Made by a program: the position numbers and the translations under genes. A DNA stretch of 8,976 nt. It comes from Bacteroidales bacterium UBA1217 (GTDB lineage: Bacteria; Bacteroidota; Bacteroidia; Bacteroidales; P3). Positions 1 to 7,217 of this stretch are shown in pieces (positions within the stretch are counted from its first letter, which is position 1; each line of letters opens with the position of its first letter). A model generated the notes under the pieces. That model was not told where the DNA came from. It saw nothing but the letters and a program-made list of their open reading frames with translations, and searched no databases. The stretch is taken from assembly GCA_002309335.1 (NCBI GenBank), contig DBXH01000036.1:8728-17703 (forward strand), written 5' to 3'.

Positions 1-254
1 GGGGTCATCCAGCCTGCACCACCTTGGATGTATTTTTCTTTGAGCACTTCGTGGAACGATTTTGCCTCTTCGGCCTCGTCCGTGGTAGCTTCTACGGGCT
101 CTGCAACGGCCTCGTCTGCTACTGCAGCGCTGTCATCGGTGACTTGCTCGGTTTGGACGGCGTCGTTGTTGGGAGCGTCCTGAGCCATTACATTGTTGAG
201 ATTGGTGAATGTCAACAATCCAATTACTGACATTAATGCAATTACTTTTTTCAT
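1..254 (-). CDS. exbB: ExbB/TolQ/MotA-family proton channel subunit, N-terminal part only
   Basis: The N-terminal 84 codons of a gene that continues past the left edge. ExbB-type proteins sit in the inner membrane with ExbD and use the proton gradient to energise TonB-dependent outer-membrane transporters. The visible part begins with a Lys-Lys signal peptide (about residues 1-25, ending NVMAQ). An acidic Ala/Glu/Val-rich stretch follows (26-64). Then comes SFHEVLKEKYIQGGAGWM (66-83), which is the conserved lead-in to the first membrane helix in Bacteroidota ExbB proteins. The start at 254 is the only one that keeps the signal peptide, and it lies about 58 bases downstream of a good promoter. 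The membrane helices themselves lie outside the window, so ExbB rather than a related TolQ is inferred from resemblance of the N-terminus. The gene is probably transcribed separately from the genes upstream. Confidence 0.8.
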   Translation of the reverse strand, partial: MKKVIALMSVIGLLTFTNLNNVMAQDAPNNDAVQTEQVTDDSAAVADEAVAEPVEATTDEAEEAKSFHEVLKEKYIQGGAGWMT

Positions 255-313
255 TTTGGTTTTAATTGTGTTAATTATTAATTAGTTAATTTGATTTTCT
301 ATTGTTACAATAT

Positions 314-341
314 GTTTGCAAATTTAGCAATAAGTTTGCAA
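314..341. repeat. Direct repeat GTTTGCAA, 20-bp period, overlapping the exbB promoter
   Basis: The eight bases GTTTGCAA occur at 314-321 and again at 334-341, exactly 20 bp apart, so both copies face the same side of the helix. One copy overlaps the -7 element and presumed start site; the other lies in the promoter spacer. Between them, TTGC (316-319) and GCAA (327-330) form a small inverted repeat. This could be a regulator site. It may also be chance, since one copy contains part of the promoter consensus itself. Confidence 0.35.
319..326 (-). promoter_or_regulatory. Bacteroidota -7 promoter element for exbB
   Basis: Read on the minus strand, 326 to 319 is TAAATTTG followed by CA, an exact match to the Bacteroidota -7 consensus TAnnTTTG. 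The -33 region (around 346-349) reads TTTT, a weak match to TTTG at a spacing of 19 bases. A-rich tracts lie further upstream (350-376) and could act like an UP element. Transcription would start near 312, giving a leader of roughly 58 bases. That leader is very AT-rich, with ATTAA repeated four times, and has no clear Shine-Dalgarno sequence, as is usual in this phylum. Confidence 0.65.
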
Positions 342-350
342 CTGGAAAAG

Positions 351-375
351 TTTTTTTCGTTTTTTTTTCAAAAAA
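351..375. other. Homopolymer-rich A/T tract between the prenyl synthase gene and exbB
   Basis: Plus-strand runs of seven T (351-357), nine T (360-368) and six A (370-375) lie directly upstream of the exbB promoter. The tract may bend the DNA or act as an UP-like element. The T9 run is also prone to length variation. The rest of the 255-463 gap holds the exbB promoter and leader, and I see no GC-rich hairpin that would serve as a terminator for the upstream gene. Confidence 0.4.
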
Positions 376-463
376 GTATGTTTATATATAAGTAAGTGTC
401 TGTTTTATAGATTAATACTTTCTGAGTTTTTTTGCTCTATACTATATACTGCCCGCCGTCACC

Positions 464-1438
464 TTAAATAAGCCTGTTGAGGAGTTTGTTGGCGATTTGT
501 TGCAAAGGCTGTTTGTCGGATTCGGGACGTGCTATGCTGTCAAGGTTTTTCATTGCGTTGTTGTGGAGTTCTGCAATGGATGTTTCTACCTCTTTGCGTA
601 TGTCGAGTTGAGCATAGATGTCTAGCACTTGCTTTATTTTCTGTGTCGGATCGTCGGGTGTCGTGGCAAAAAGTGCATTAAGCTGTTGTCGCTGAGCAGG
701 TGAGCCTTTCTGGAGCGCTTTGAGGAAAAGGATTGTTTTCTTGTTGTCTTTGATGTCCGTTCCCGGTTGCTTGCCGAAGGTCTCAAGTGTGCCATAGGCG
801 TCAAGTAGGTCGTCGCGTAGCTGGAAGGCAAGTCCGATATTGATGCCGAAGTTGTAGATGGCATCGGTGTCGGAGGGGGCGGCTTCGGCGTAGAGTGCAC
901 CAATCTTGAGTGCTCCGCCTAGAAGTACGGCGGTCTTGAGCCGTATCATCTCCATATATTCGGGTATGGTGACGTCGTCACGCTTCTCGAAGTTCATATC
1001 ATACTGCTGCCCTTGACAGATCTCCATACTTGTCTGCTGGAAGGTTTGGAGTATTTCGTGCAGGTTCCTGTGTGGCGTTTTCAGGAAGTATTGGAATGCA
1101 AGAATGTTCATTGCGTCGCCCGAAAGTATAGCCGTATTCTGGTCCCATTTGACATACACGGTGGGTTTGCCTCGTCTGACGGGCGATTTATCCATCAGGT
1201 CGTCGTGGAGGAGTGTAAAGTTGTGGAATGTTTCAATGCCTATGGCTGCGTATCGCGCCTGCTCGATGTCGCCTCCAAAGAGGTCGTTGGCGGCAAGCAG
1301 GAGTAGAGGCCTGATGCGTTTGCCTCCCTGTGCAAGGGTATAGGCTATGGGGTCGAACAGTTGTTGCGGATTACCGGTGAATTGTTCGGCGTTGAAATAT
1401 TCTGTTACTTTGTCGGAGAGTTGATTAAGGGTGAGCAT
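464..1438 (-). CDS. Polyprenyl diphosphate synthase (short-chain type, C15/C20 likely)
   Basis: A trans-prenyltransferase (IspA/GGPPS family) of 324 residues, a normal length. It condenses isopentenyl diphosphate onto allylic diphosphates in the cytoplasm and supplies precursors for undecaprenyl phosphate and quinone side chains. GGKRIRP (38-44) is the conserved substrate-binding motif. DDLMD (79-83) is the first aspartate-rich motif and DDLLD (209-213) the second; KT at 168-169 and the K residues at 230-234 fit the remaining conserved positions. The first motif is the plain DDxxD form without the two-residue insertion typical of bacterial farnesyl synthases. Phe74 lies five residues before it, and a large residue there limits chain length. 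That pattern recalls archaeal type I GGPP synthases, so C20 or C15 is inferred and I give no symbol. The gene follows tamL by 65 bp with no visible promoter and is probably co-transcribed with it. Confidence 0.93.
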   Translation of the reverse strand: MLTLNQLSDKVTEYFNAEQFTGNPQQLFDPIAYTLAQGGKRIRPLLLLAANDLFGGDIEQARYAAIGIETFHNFTLLHDDLMDKSPVRRGKPTVYVKWDQNTAILSGDAMNILAFQYFLKTPHRNLHEILQTFQQTSMEICQGQQYDMNFEKRDDVTIPEYMEMIRLKTAVLLGGALKIGALYAEAAPSDTDAIYNFGINIGLAFQLRDDLLDAYGTLETFGKQPGTDIKDNKKTILFLKALQKGSPAQRQQLNALFATTPDDPTQKIKQVLDIYAQLDIRKEVETSIAELHNNAMKNLDSIARPESDKQPLQQIANKLLNRLI

Positions 1439-1445
1439 TTTATGA

Positions 1446-1499
1446 GGGTTGTAAAGGGTTTGAAAGGTTGAAAAGGTTTAAAGGGTTGATGGTTTTAGG
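1446..1499. repeat. Degenerate GGTT-AAA periodic repeat in the tamL-prenyl synthase gap
   Basis: On the plus strand GGTT recurs at 1447, 1457, 1466, 1475, 1484 and 1491. The spacings are 10, 9, 9, 9 and 7 bases, with A-rich fill between most copies. The tract fills nearly the whole 65-bp gap between tamL and the prenyl synthase gene, so it forms CCTTT-rich RNA in the minus-strand transcript. It cannot fold back on itself because all units point the same way. Its function is unknown. Similar units lie at 7218-7259 in the opposite orientation. Confidence 0.6.
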
Positions 1500-1503
1500 T
1501 CAT

Positions 1504-3924
1504 CTAAAATGGATAGTCGATTCCGAAATTTGCTGTGACTTGATTGAGTTTCCAGTGTGGCGGGCACCAGCGTTTGGATTGCTCTACGCCGGGGTCGTAT
1601 AGAGGTATTCCCAGGTCGCACCTTAGTGTGATGATTGATATGTTGGCACGGAGTCCGAAGCCAATTCCTGTGGCAATGCTTTGAGGCAGTGTTTTTAGGT
1701 TAAACTGGCCGTCGGGGAATTCACTCGATTCATGGGTGAGCCATACATTGCCGATGTCGGCGAAGAGGGCTCCTTCGAATATTGAGATAATTGGGAAACG
1801 GTATTCGAGGTTGGTCACAAGCTGTATGTCACCGATGCGTTCAAGTATGTCGTTGTTGGCTGAGAGGAAGTTGCCCGGGCCGAGATAGCGAAGATGCCAT
1901 GCTCGTATGGTCGTTGGACCGCCGCCGAAGAAACTCTTCTCGTATGGCATTGCTTTTGAATTGCCGTAGGGCAGTCCAATGCCGGTCATAATGCGGGCAA
2001 CGAAGGTGCTTTTCTTGCCTATATAGAAATATCGTTTGAATTCGGCATTAAGTCTGATGTATTGAGAGAAAGGCACGCCGAAGATGTATCTGACACCGTT
2101 TTGGTCCGGTTCTGAACCAGCAAGGTGCTCGATGGCGCTGAGTAGGTTGCCTGCACTTTCAAAGGAGAGGTGAAGGTAGTTGAAGTTGATGCGTGAGCCG
2201 TATTGCTGGTTGTTGTAGACATAGTCATAGCGGGCATCCATTATGAAGTGGTCGCTGTACTGATATTTGACTCGCGCGTCGCTGATATGTTGCATACGGC
2301 TGCGGAAAGCACTGTCGATGTTGAAGAAACGGACAAATGTGAGCTCGACGGGAAGCAATTGGTGGCTGTGGCGGTCGCGTGTCCAGCTGTAACCGAAACC
2401 GCTGTTGAAGAGGAGCCGCTCGAAATAGCTGTGCAGCTGGTAGTTACCGCCGAGATTGATGACGGTGTGGGGGCGCATCCGCTGCCACATAATGTCTTTG
2501 GTGAAGGGGAAGAGGAATGTCGGCAGGTCAAGCGAAAGGTTGAGCCCGTTTTCAAAGTTACTGACGTTGTTGCGAATGTTCTCGCTGTCGCGGTTTTTGA
2601 GGATCAGTTTAGGCAGCTCGACAAGGAGCGACCACTCGGCTCTGAATTGTTCGGCGCCGCCAAAGAGGTTCTTGTTCTGGTAGCTCAGCTTGGTCTCGAG
2701 TCCAAAGTTGCCGCTCATAAGTCCTTGACTTTCGGAACCGAAAGGGGATGAGTTGTTGATTTCTATCGATGCCGACAGTCGTTGGCGTTTGGCGTTGAGT
2801 AGGCGCACTTTGGCATCTAGGAGGCGGTTGGTGTCGTTGCTGTTGGCCGATTCTACAAATTCGATATTGATATACTTGAAGTTGCGTAAACTGAGGAGTG
2901 AATTGTAGGTGCGGTCTATGTTGCGCGGGCGGAAGGTGAGACCTTCGAAAAGGAAAAGGGCTCGGCTGATGACGTGTGGCTTGATGGTCATCGGCTGGTT
3001 GTAGAGGTAGTGGTAGTTGGTGGTGCGGGTGCGGAAATGCATAGGCTCGGTCAGCGTGTCGTAGCTGCTGGCCAACCCCGTGTTTGCGGCCGACGAATTA
3101 GGGTGGATGTAAATATTGTCGAGATAGTATTTCTGGAGAGGATGGGTTATAGTCTGGCGGCTGGCGTTGATGAAACGCGGGTTGCGTATGTTGAGCCGGA
3201 TTGTGAGTTTATGATCCTCAAAGGCGGTGTCTACGATGTACGACACCAGGTCTGTCGAGGCGTAGAAATAGCCTTCGTTCCGCAAGCGGTCTACTATCCG
3301 CGTGCGTTCGTTGTCCATAATTTCTTGGTCGTAGTAGTCGCCGGCTTTAAGCAGGGATTCTTCTTTCCACTCTTTCAGTAACTTGTCGACATCGGGTGTC
3401 TCTGAACGGAAAGAGACGTCGTCGATACGATAGCGAATGGTCGGATTTAGATGGTATATAACGTTGACATCGTGTTTTTTGCGCCAAACGGTGTCAAAAG
3501 TTACGGTGGATTTAAAGCATCCTTTCGATTCAAGCAGTCCGGTAAGTTGGTTGCAGGTCTGTACCGTTGCGTTTTCGTCGTATACTACAGGTGCCTGTCC
3601 TTTGCGTCGCAGGTAGTTATGCCAGAAATTTGACTTTTGTGGATTAGAGAGGGTGTAGATGTACATTGAGAATCGCGGACCGACGCCGAGCAGGTGGGTA
3701 TTGGGCTTCTGCTTGGTGAATTTCTTCATATCGCTCAGTGCGTCGCGTATTTCCTTGGGAGGCGCACTGCCGTCGGGCATAGTGATAATGAATTCGTTTT
3801 TGTTGAGAACGCGCTCGTCGGGCTGTATGAACTTGTCAACACTTCTGCACGAGGCAAATGCCAATGCTAGGATCAGCATAGCCAAGAATTTTGGTAGCAG
3901 TGTTGATTTTGAGTTCGTTTTCAT
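1504..3924 (-). CDS. tamL: Outer-membrane translocation and assembly lipoprotein TamL (BamA/TamA, Omp85 family)
   Basis: An Omp85-superfamily protein of 806 residues. In Bacteroidota the TamA counterpart is a lipoprotein, TamL, thought to work with TamB in outer-membrane assembly or lipid movement. The start (MKTNSKS) leads into a hydrophobic signal ending AFASC, with Cys26 as the predicted lipidated residue. Residues about 30-380 form the periplasmic region with POTRA-like segments (for example around 160-250 and 320-375). From about 385 alternating beta strands form the barrel, ending in a terminal Phe (DYPF, 803-806). FFGGGPTTIRAW (665-676) is the diagnostic barrel-loop motif; it reads IRAW where BamA has VRGF/Y. 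LEYRFPI (706-712) and ALFADIGNVW (719-728) are further Omp85 hallmarks. The start overlaps the waaA stop by four bases (ATGA), suggesting coupled translation. No tamB lies in the window. Confidence 0.9.
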   Translation of the reverse strand: MKTNSKSTLLPKFLAMLILALAFASCRSVDKFIQPDERVLNKNEFIITMPDGSAPPKEIRDALSDMKKFTKQKPNTHLLGVGPRFSMYIYTLSNPQKSNFWHNYLRRKGQAPVVYDENATVQTCNQLTGLLESKGCFKSTVTFDTVWRKKHDVNVIYHLNPTIRYRIDDVSFRSETPDVDKLLKEWKEESLLKAGDYYDQEIMDNERTRIVDRLRNEGYFYASTDLVSYIVDTAFEDHKLTIRLNIRNPRFINASRQTITHPLQKYYLDNIYIHPNSSAANTGLASSYDTLTEPMHFRTRTTNYHYLYNQPMTIKPHVISRALFLFEGLTFRPRNIDRTYNSLLSLRNFKYINIEFVESANSNDTNRLLDAKVRLLNAKRQRLSASIEINNSSPFGSESQGLMSGNFGLETKLSYQNKNLFGGAEQFRAEWSLLVELPKLILKNRDSENIRNNVSNFENGLNLSLDLPTFLFPFTKDIMWQRMRPHTVINLGGNYQLHSYFERLLFNSGFGYSWTRDRHSHQLLPVELTFVRFFNIDSAFRSRMQHISDARVKYQYSDHFIMDARYDYVYNNQQYGSRINFNYLHLSFESAGNLLSAIEHLAGSEPDQNGVRYIFGVPFSQYIRLNAEFKRYFYIGKKSTFVARIMTGIGLPYGNSKAMPYEKSFFGGGPTTIRAWHLRYLGPGNFLSANNDILERIGDIQLVTNLEYRFPIISIFEGALFADIGNVWLTHESSEFPDGQFNLKTLPQSIATGIGFGLRANISIITLRCDLGIPLYDPGVEQSKRWCPPHWKLNQVTANFGIDYPF

Positions 3925-5183
3925 TGCCGTTCAATAATTTCCATTATTTTTGCTGTCGTTCCAAGGTGGTTTTGCATATAATTGAGGCAGGCATTGGATG
4001 CTTCGGCAAGGTGTCCTCCGTCATCAAACCAGTCAGTCAGGATGCTGCAAAGTTCGGTTGCAGTACTGTAGCTCTTGCCTCCTCCGCAGTCAATCAGTTC
4101 GCGCGCCTCCTGGAATTTGGTGTAATTAGGCCCGAAGCATACAGGGCAGCCGAAAATGGCAGCCTCGAGGGTGTTATGGATGCCTTTGCCGAATCCTCCG
4201 CCGATGTAGGCGACCGTGGCGTAGCGGTAGAGCGACGAAAGCATACCTATATTGTCGATTATCAGTATTTTCCGACTTAGTAGCGTGTTGTCGAAATCGT
4301 CGGTGTTTATCTGTGAATAGCGGACGCAGTTGTCGGCTTGGAACATTTGCTCTATATGGCTCAGATGGTTTTCACCAATCAAATGCGGAGCCAGAATCAG
4401 TTTGACAGACCCCTGGTAGGTGTCGATAAAGTGCTTGATGTTTTCCTCGTCAGGCTCCCACGAACTGCCGGCCATCAGGACTGGCAGCTGTTCATCAGCG
4501 CCGTTGCGGATGAAACGTTCAACGACGGGAAAGCTTTTGGCTTGCAATGCAATGTCGTTGACTCTGTCAAAACGGGTGTCGCCGGCTATGGAGCATCGGT
4601 TAACGCATATATTCTTAAGCAGCTTAAGCGATTCTTCGTTTTGGACAAAAATGTGTCTGTAGCACTGCAACTGTTTGGCAAACCATTTCCCGTACCATTT
4701 GAAGAAATATTGCGAAGGTCTGAATATTGCCGAGAAGAGATAGGTGGGAGTTCCTCTGCGGTCGAGGGCTTGCAGGTAGTTGAACCAGAAGTCGTATTTT
4801 ACAAAGAATGCAACGTTGGGATGCATCATCTGCATCCAACGTTGTGCGTTGCGGCGCGTGTCGGGCGGCAGATAGCATACAATGTCGGCTTTGTCGTAGT
4901 TTTTCCTTACCTCATAGCCTGAAGGGGAGAAGAAGGTGAGGACAATCTTGTATTCTGGATGCTTGGCGCGGAATTGCTCTATTACGGGTCTGGCTTGTTC
5001 AAACTCTCCGAGTGATGACGCGTGAAACCAGGCTACTTTAGCCCCGTTGAGCCGCTTGAAATCAACCTTTTCAGTCCAGCGACGCCATCCCTTGCGCATC
5101 AATGACGCTTTCTCGTTGAGAGGAGAAGCGCATCTTACGCCACAAGTGTATATCGCTATTGCCAGACTGTAGAGGAACCTCAT
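3921..5183 (-). CDS. waaA: 3-deoxy-D-manno-octulosonic acid (Kdo) transferase
   Basis: WaaA (KdtA) transfers Kdo from CMP-Kdo to the lipid A precursor at the cytoplasmic face of the inner membrane, an essential early step in LPS core synthesis. The protein is 420 residues, the usual family length. Residues 1-18 form the N-terminal membrane anchor. WFHASSLGEFEQARP (52-66) contains the conserved S-x-GE motif with Glu60, the presumed catalytic base of this GT30 family. GDTRFDRV (201-208), the IGGGFGKGIHNTLEAA block (327-342) and GPNYTKFQEA (351-360) are the C-domain donor-binding motifs. KYDFW (129-133) stands where proteobacterial enzymes usually have E-x-E-x-W. The gene starts 11 bp after the barrel-protein stop and overlaps tamL by four bases, so LPS core synthesis and outer-membrane assembly share one transcript here. 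How many Kdo units are added cannot be told from sequence. Confidence 0.95.
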   Translation of the reverse strand: MRFLYSLAIAIYTCGVRCASPLNEKASLMRKGWRRWTEKVDFKRLNGAKVAWFHASSLGEFEQARPVIEQFRAKHPEYKIVLTFFSPSGYEVRKNYDKADIVCYLPPDTRRNAQRWMQMMHPNVAFFVKYDFWFNYLQALDRRGTPTYLFSAIFRPSQYFFKWYGKWFAKQLQCYRHIFVQNEESLKLLKNICVNRCSIAGDTRFDRVNDIALQAKSFPVVERFIRNGADEQLPVLMAGSSWEPDEENIKHFIDTYQGSVKLILAPHLIGENHLSHIEQMFQADNCVRYSQINTDDFDNTLLSRKILIIDNIGMLSSLYRYATVAYIGGGFGKGIHNTLEAAIFGCPVCFGPNYTKFQEARELIDCGGGKSYSTATELCSILTDWFDDGGHLAEASNACLNYMQNHLGTTAKIMEIIERQ

Positions 5184-5194
5184 AATGTGTTGTT

Positions 5195-6001
5195 TTAGAA
5201 GAAATAATAATCGTATGCCGTTTTACCTTTCAGCGGGAACATCCAGCTGATTTTTATGGTGTAGAACAGATCGAAATACTTGGTGTTGTCGGGTCCGTGC
5301 AGGTCCATAACTTCATCGATGACATAGGCGCGCACCGAGTGGTTCCAGCATTGTGTGACATCGAATGAGATGTAGAAATTGAAGAAATTGGAGTGGTTGC
5401 TCATAAACCAGTATCCAACACTCTCGGTCAGCGTCACACCGCGACGTTTGTGGTCGTACAGCCTGGCATAGTCGCCTTGCAGTTGCGGCGCGTTGACATC
5501 GTTCATCTTGAAGATGGTCTTTTGTTGCATAATGCCTCCGTACAAACGTAGCAACAGTCCTGAGTTGGGGTTCTTTTCGCCCAGCGTGATAATCTTGCCG
5601 CCGCCAATCCTTAGCGAGAGCATCCTGTTGTAGCACGATACGTTGGCGTCGCTGCCGTTGGTTCCGATCACAAAAGGCACGGTGTCGTAGCTGAAGGCGG
5701 CAGGGCTGCGCTGTGCATAGTGTCGCAGTTTGTTGCCAAAGATAAGGTTGCCTTCGACGGTCGCTATCCAGTTGGATTTAAACTTGTAGCCAGCCTCCAA
5801 TCCGTAGTTGAGATAGGGCGACACATATAGGTCGTGCATACCGTTGTCGGTCGAAAGGTTGTCGGAGGCGATGATGGTTCCGAAGTTGAAGCCGAATATC
5901 GGTGTGGCCAGTGTGTCCTGTGTCAGTTTCAGTTGCGCCTGAGATAGAGGCAGGAAGACCGTAAACAGCAATGCTGACAATATCAGTTTTTTGTATCTCA
6001 T
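5195..6001 (-). CDS. Predicted outer-membrane beta-barrel protein of unknown function
   Basis: A protein of 268 residues that I cannot assign to a named family. A signal peptide is clear: Arg/Lys at 2-5, a hydrophobic core at 6-19, then SQAQ with cleavage near residue 22. The mature part alternates hydrophobic and polar residues and is rich in Tyr, Phe and Gly. Strand-like stretches include LNYGLEAGYKF (64-74), WIATVEGNLIFG (78-89), LSLRIGGGKI (128-137) and FFNFYISFDV (206-215). The C-terminus, KISWMFPLKGKTAYDYYFF (250-268), resembles tails I know from small Bacteroidota outer-membrane barrels (aromatic strand, Pro, basic patch, acidic-Tyr-Tyr end). It starts one base after the phosphatase stop and ends 11 bp before waaA, so it belongs to the envelope operon. 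An LPS-linked or general porin-like role would be guesswork; a T9SS-associated PorT-like barrel is another possibility. Confidence 0.75.
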   Translation of the reverse strand: MRYKKLILSALLFTVFLPLSQAQLKLTQDTLATPIFGFNFGTIIASDNLSTDNGMHDLYVSPYLNYGLEAGYKFKSNWIATVEGNLIFGNKLRHYAQRSPAAFSYDTVPFVIGTNGSDANVSCYNRMLSLRIGGGKIITLGEKNPNSGLLLRLYGGIMQQKTIFKMNDVNAPQLQGDYARLYDHKRRGVTLTESVGYWFMSNHSNFFNFYISFDVTQCWNHSVRAYVIDEVMDLHGPDNTKYFDLFYTIKISWMFPLKGKTAYDYYFF

Positions 6002-6002
6002 A

Positions 6003-7184
6003 TTATTCTTCTATGTCGATGCGTGAGAATTTCTTGCCCATAGCTTTAAACACTTTGGGCATAATATCAATATTGTTCTGGATGCCGGAGAAAGTCTCGG
6101 CACCGGGGCCGTAAGCAAATACAGGCACCATAACTCCCGAATGGCCGTCGGTGATGAATTTGCATTCATTCTTGCCTTTTTTTATATCGCCGCCGGTAAG
6201 CACCAGGCCTCCTGTCTCGTGGTCGGCGGTAACAACGACCAGGGTGTTGCCGTCTTGCTCGGCAAAGTCGAGCACCACTTTCAGCATCTGCTCAAAATCA
6301 GCCATCTCAGCTTCCATATAGGCGGCATCGTTGTTGTGGCAACCCCAGTCAATCTGCGAACCTTCGATAAGCATTGCAAATCCTTTAGGATTCTTGCCAA
6401 GTATTTCAAGGGCTTTCTTTGTGCCTTCTACCAGCACGGGGTCTCTCCCTGGAGCGATGGGGCCATAATAGTTCTCGCAGAAGAAAGTAACCAGTTTCGT
6501 GCTTTTCGACTTCTTCATCTCTTCGAGGCTGTAGGTGATTTCATAGCCTCTCTTCAACAGCGTGTCGAGGGGAGCGTAGCCGTCTTTGCGGTTTTCAGGG
6601 CGGAAGTTGCCAAGTCCGCCGCCAATCATCACGTCATAGCCGCATTGCGACATCTGCAGGCTTATGGAGTCGTACATCTTTCTGTCGGGGACGTGTGCGT
6701 AGGTGCTGGCGGGTGTCGCGTCAAGTACGCTGCTCGTGACGACAAAACCGGCCGACATACCCATATCTTTGGCAAGCTTCAGAAACGATGGCACGGGTGT
6801 GTTGTCGTGCAATACGCCTATGTGTCTGTTGTCGGTCTTGTAGCCCGTCACCAATGCCGTTCCGCCGGCACCGCTGTCGGTGGTGTATTTGTTGTGGGAA
6901 TAGGTGCGCGAGAATCCGCTGAAAGGGAACCGCAGGAAGTTCGACAAACCTCTCTGCGCCACTACCGACGAATACACTTGGGCGGTGCCCATTCCGTCGC
7001 CGATAATGAATATTATGTTTTTAGCTTTTTTGCCTTGTGGGGCAGGGGAGGCGGCGATTTCAAACCATTCGCCGGTTGTATTGCTTTCCTGGAATGTATC
7101 TGCCGATGCCTTCAGGCCTTTTTGTCCCATTGCCGGCATAGCCATCATCGAGACTAATGCAAAAAATACTATATGCTTTTTCAT
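6003..7184 (-). CDS. Alkaline phosphatase, PhoA superfamily, exported
   Basis: A metal-dependent phosphomonoesterase of 393 residues with a signal peptide (1-20, ending AMG before Gln21), so it acts outside the cytoplasm. The active-site set of the E. coli enzyme is present: GDGMG with Asp63, DSG with nucleophile Ser104, DATP (155-158), Arg168 in AHVPDRK, IEGSQIDWGCH (273-283) with Glu274, Asp279 and His283, TADHETGG with Asp321 and His322, and DGHSG with His348. GGG at 188-190 is another family block. The residue equivalent to E. coli Lys328 appears to be Trp280, while the Asp153 position is kept (Asp155), so metal preference may differ from the E. coli enzyme. The next gene starts one base after its stop. 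No -7 element is visible in the 69 bp upstream, so read-through from 8480 is likely; I see no obvious sign of phosphate control. The natural substrate is unknown. Confidence 0.95.
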   Translation of the reverse strand: MKKHIVFFALVSMMAMPAMGQKGLKASADTFQESNTTGEWFEIAASPAPQGKKAKNIIFIIGDGMGTAQVYSSVVAQRGLSNFLRFPFSGFSRTYSHNKYTTDSGAGGTALVTGYKTDNRHIGVLHDNTPVPSFLKLAKDMGMSAGFVVTSSVLDATPASTYAHVPDRKMYDSISLQMSQCGYDVMIGGGLGNFRPENRKDGYAPLDTLLKRGYEITYSLEEMKKSKSTKLVTFFCENYYGPIAPGRDPVLVEGTKKALEILGKNPKGFAMLIEGSQIDWGCHNNDAAYMEAEMADFEQMLKVVLDFAEQDGNTLVVVTADHETGGLVLTGGDIKKGKNECKFITDGHSGVMVPVFAYGPGAETFSGIQNNIDIMPKVFKAMGKKFSRIDIEE

Positions 7185-7217
7185 TAAAATTTATATTGTA
7201 AATTGTTGATTTTTATC

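Noticed and set aside
24..230. Plus-strand open frame opposite exbB
   Set aside because: The minus strand encodes a convincing signal peptide and ExbB lead-in over the same bases and has a matching promoter.
363..375. T-run/A-run fold (TTTTTT-C-AAAAAA) as a hairpin terminator
   Set aside because: The arms are pure A/T with no loop room or GC stem. It is better explained as an A-tract upstream of the exbB promoter.
425..450. Possible terminator after the prenyl synthase gene (GAG/CTC arms around an A-run)
   Set aside because: The stem is only three base pairs, and no U-run follows on the minus-strand transcript. It is too weak to call.
2203..2751. Plus-strand open frame of 182 codons within tamL
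   Set aside because: It is antisense to the barrel region of tamL, with Val/Glu-rich composition typical of reverse-strand reading. No independent evidence supports it.
6141..7157. A 338-codon open frame on the plus strand across the alkaline phosphatase gene
   Set aside because: It lies entirely antisense to a gene with every active-site motif, its translation shows no recognisable family features, and no promoter or ribosome site precedes it. It is a by-product of codon usage in the real gene.
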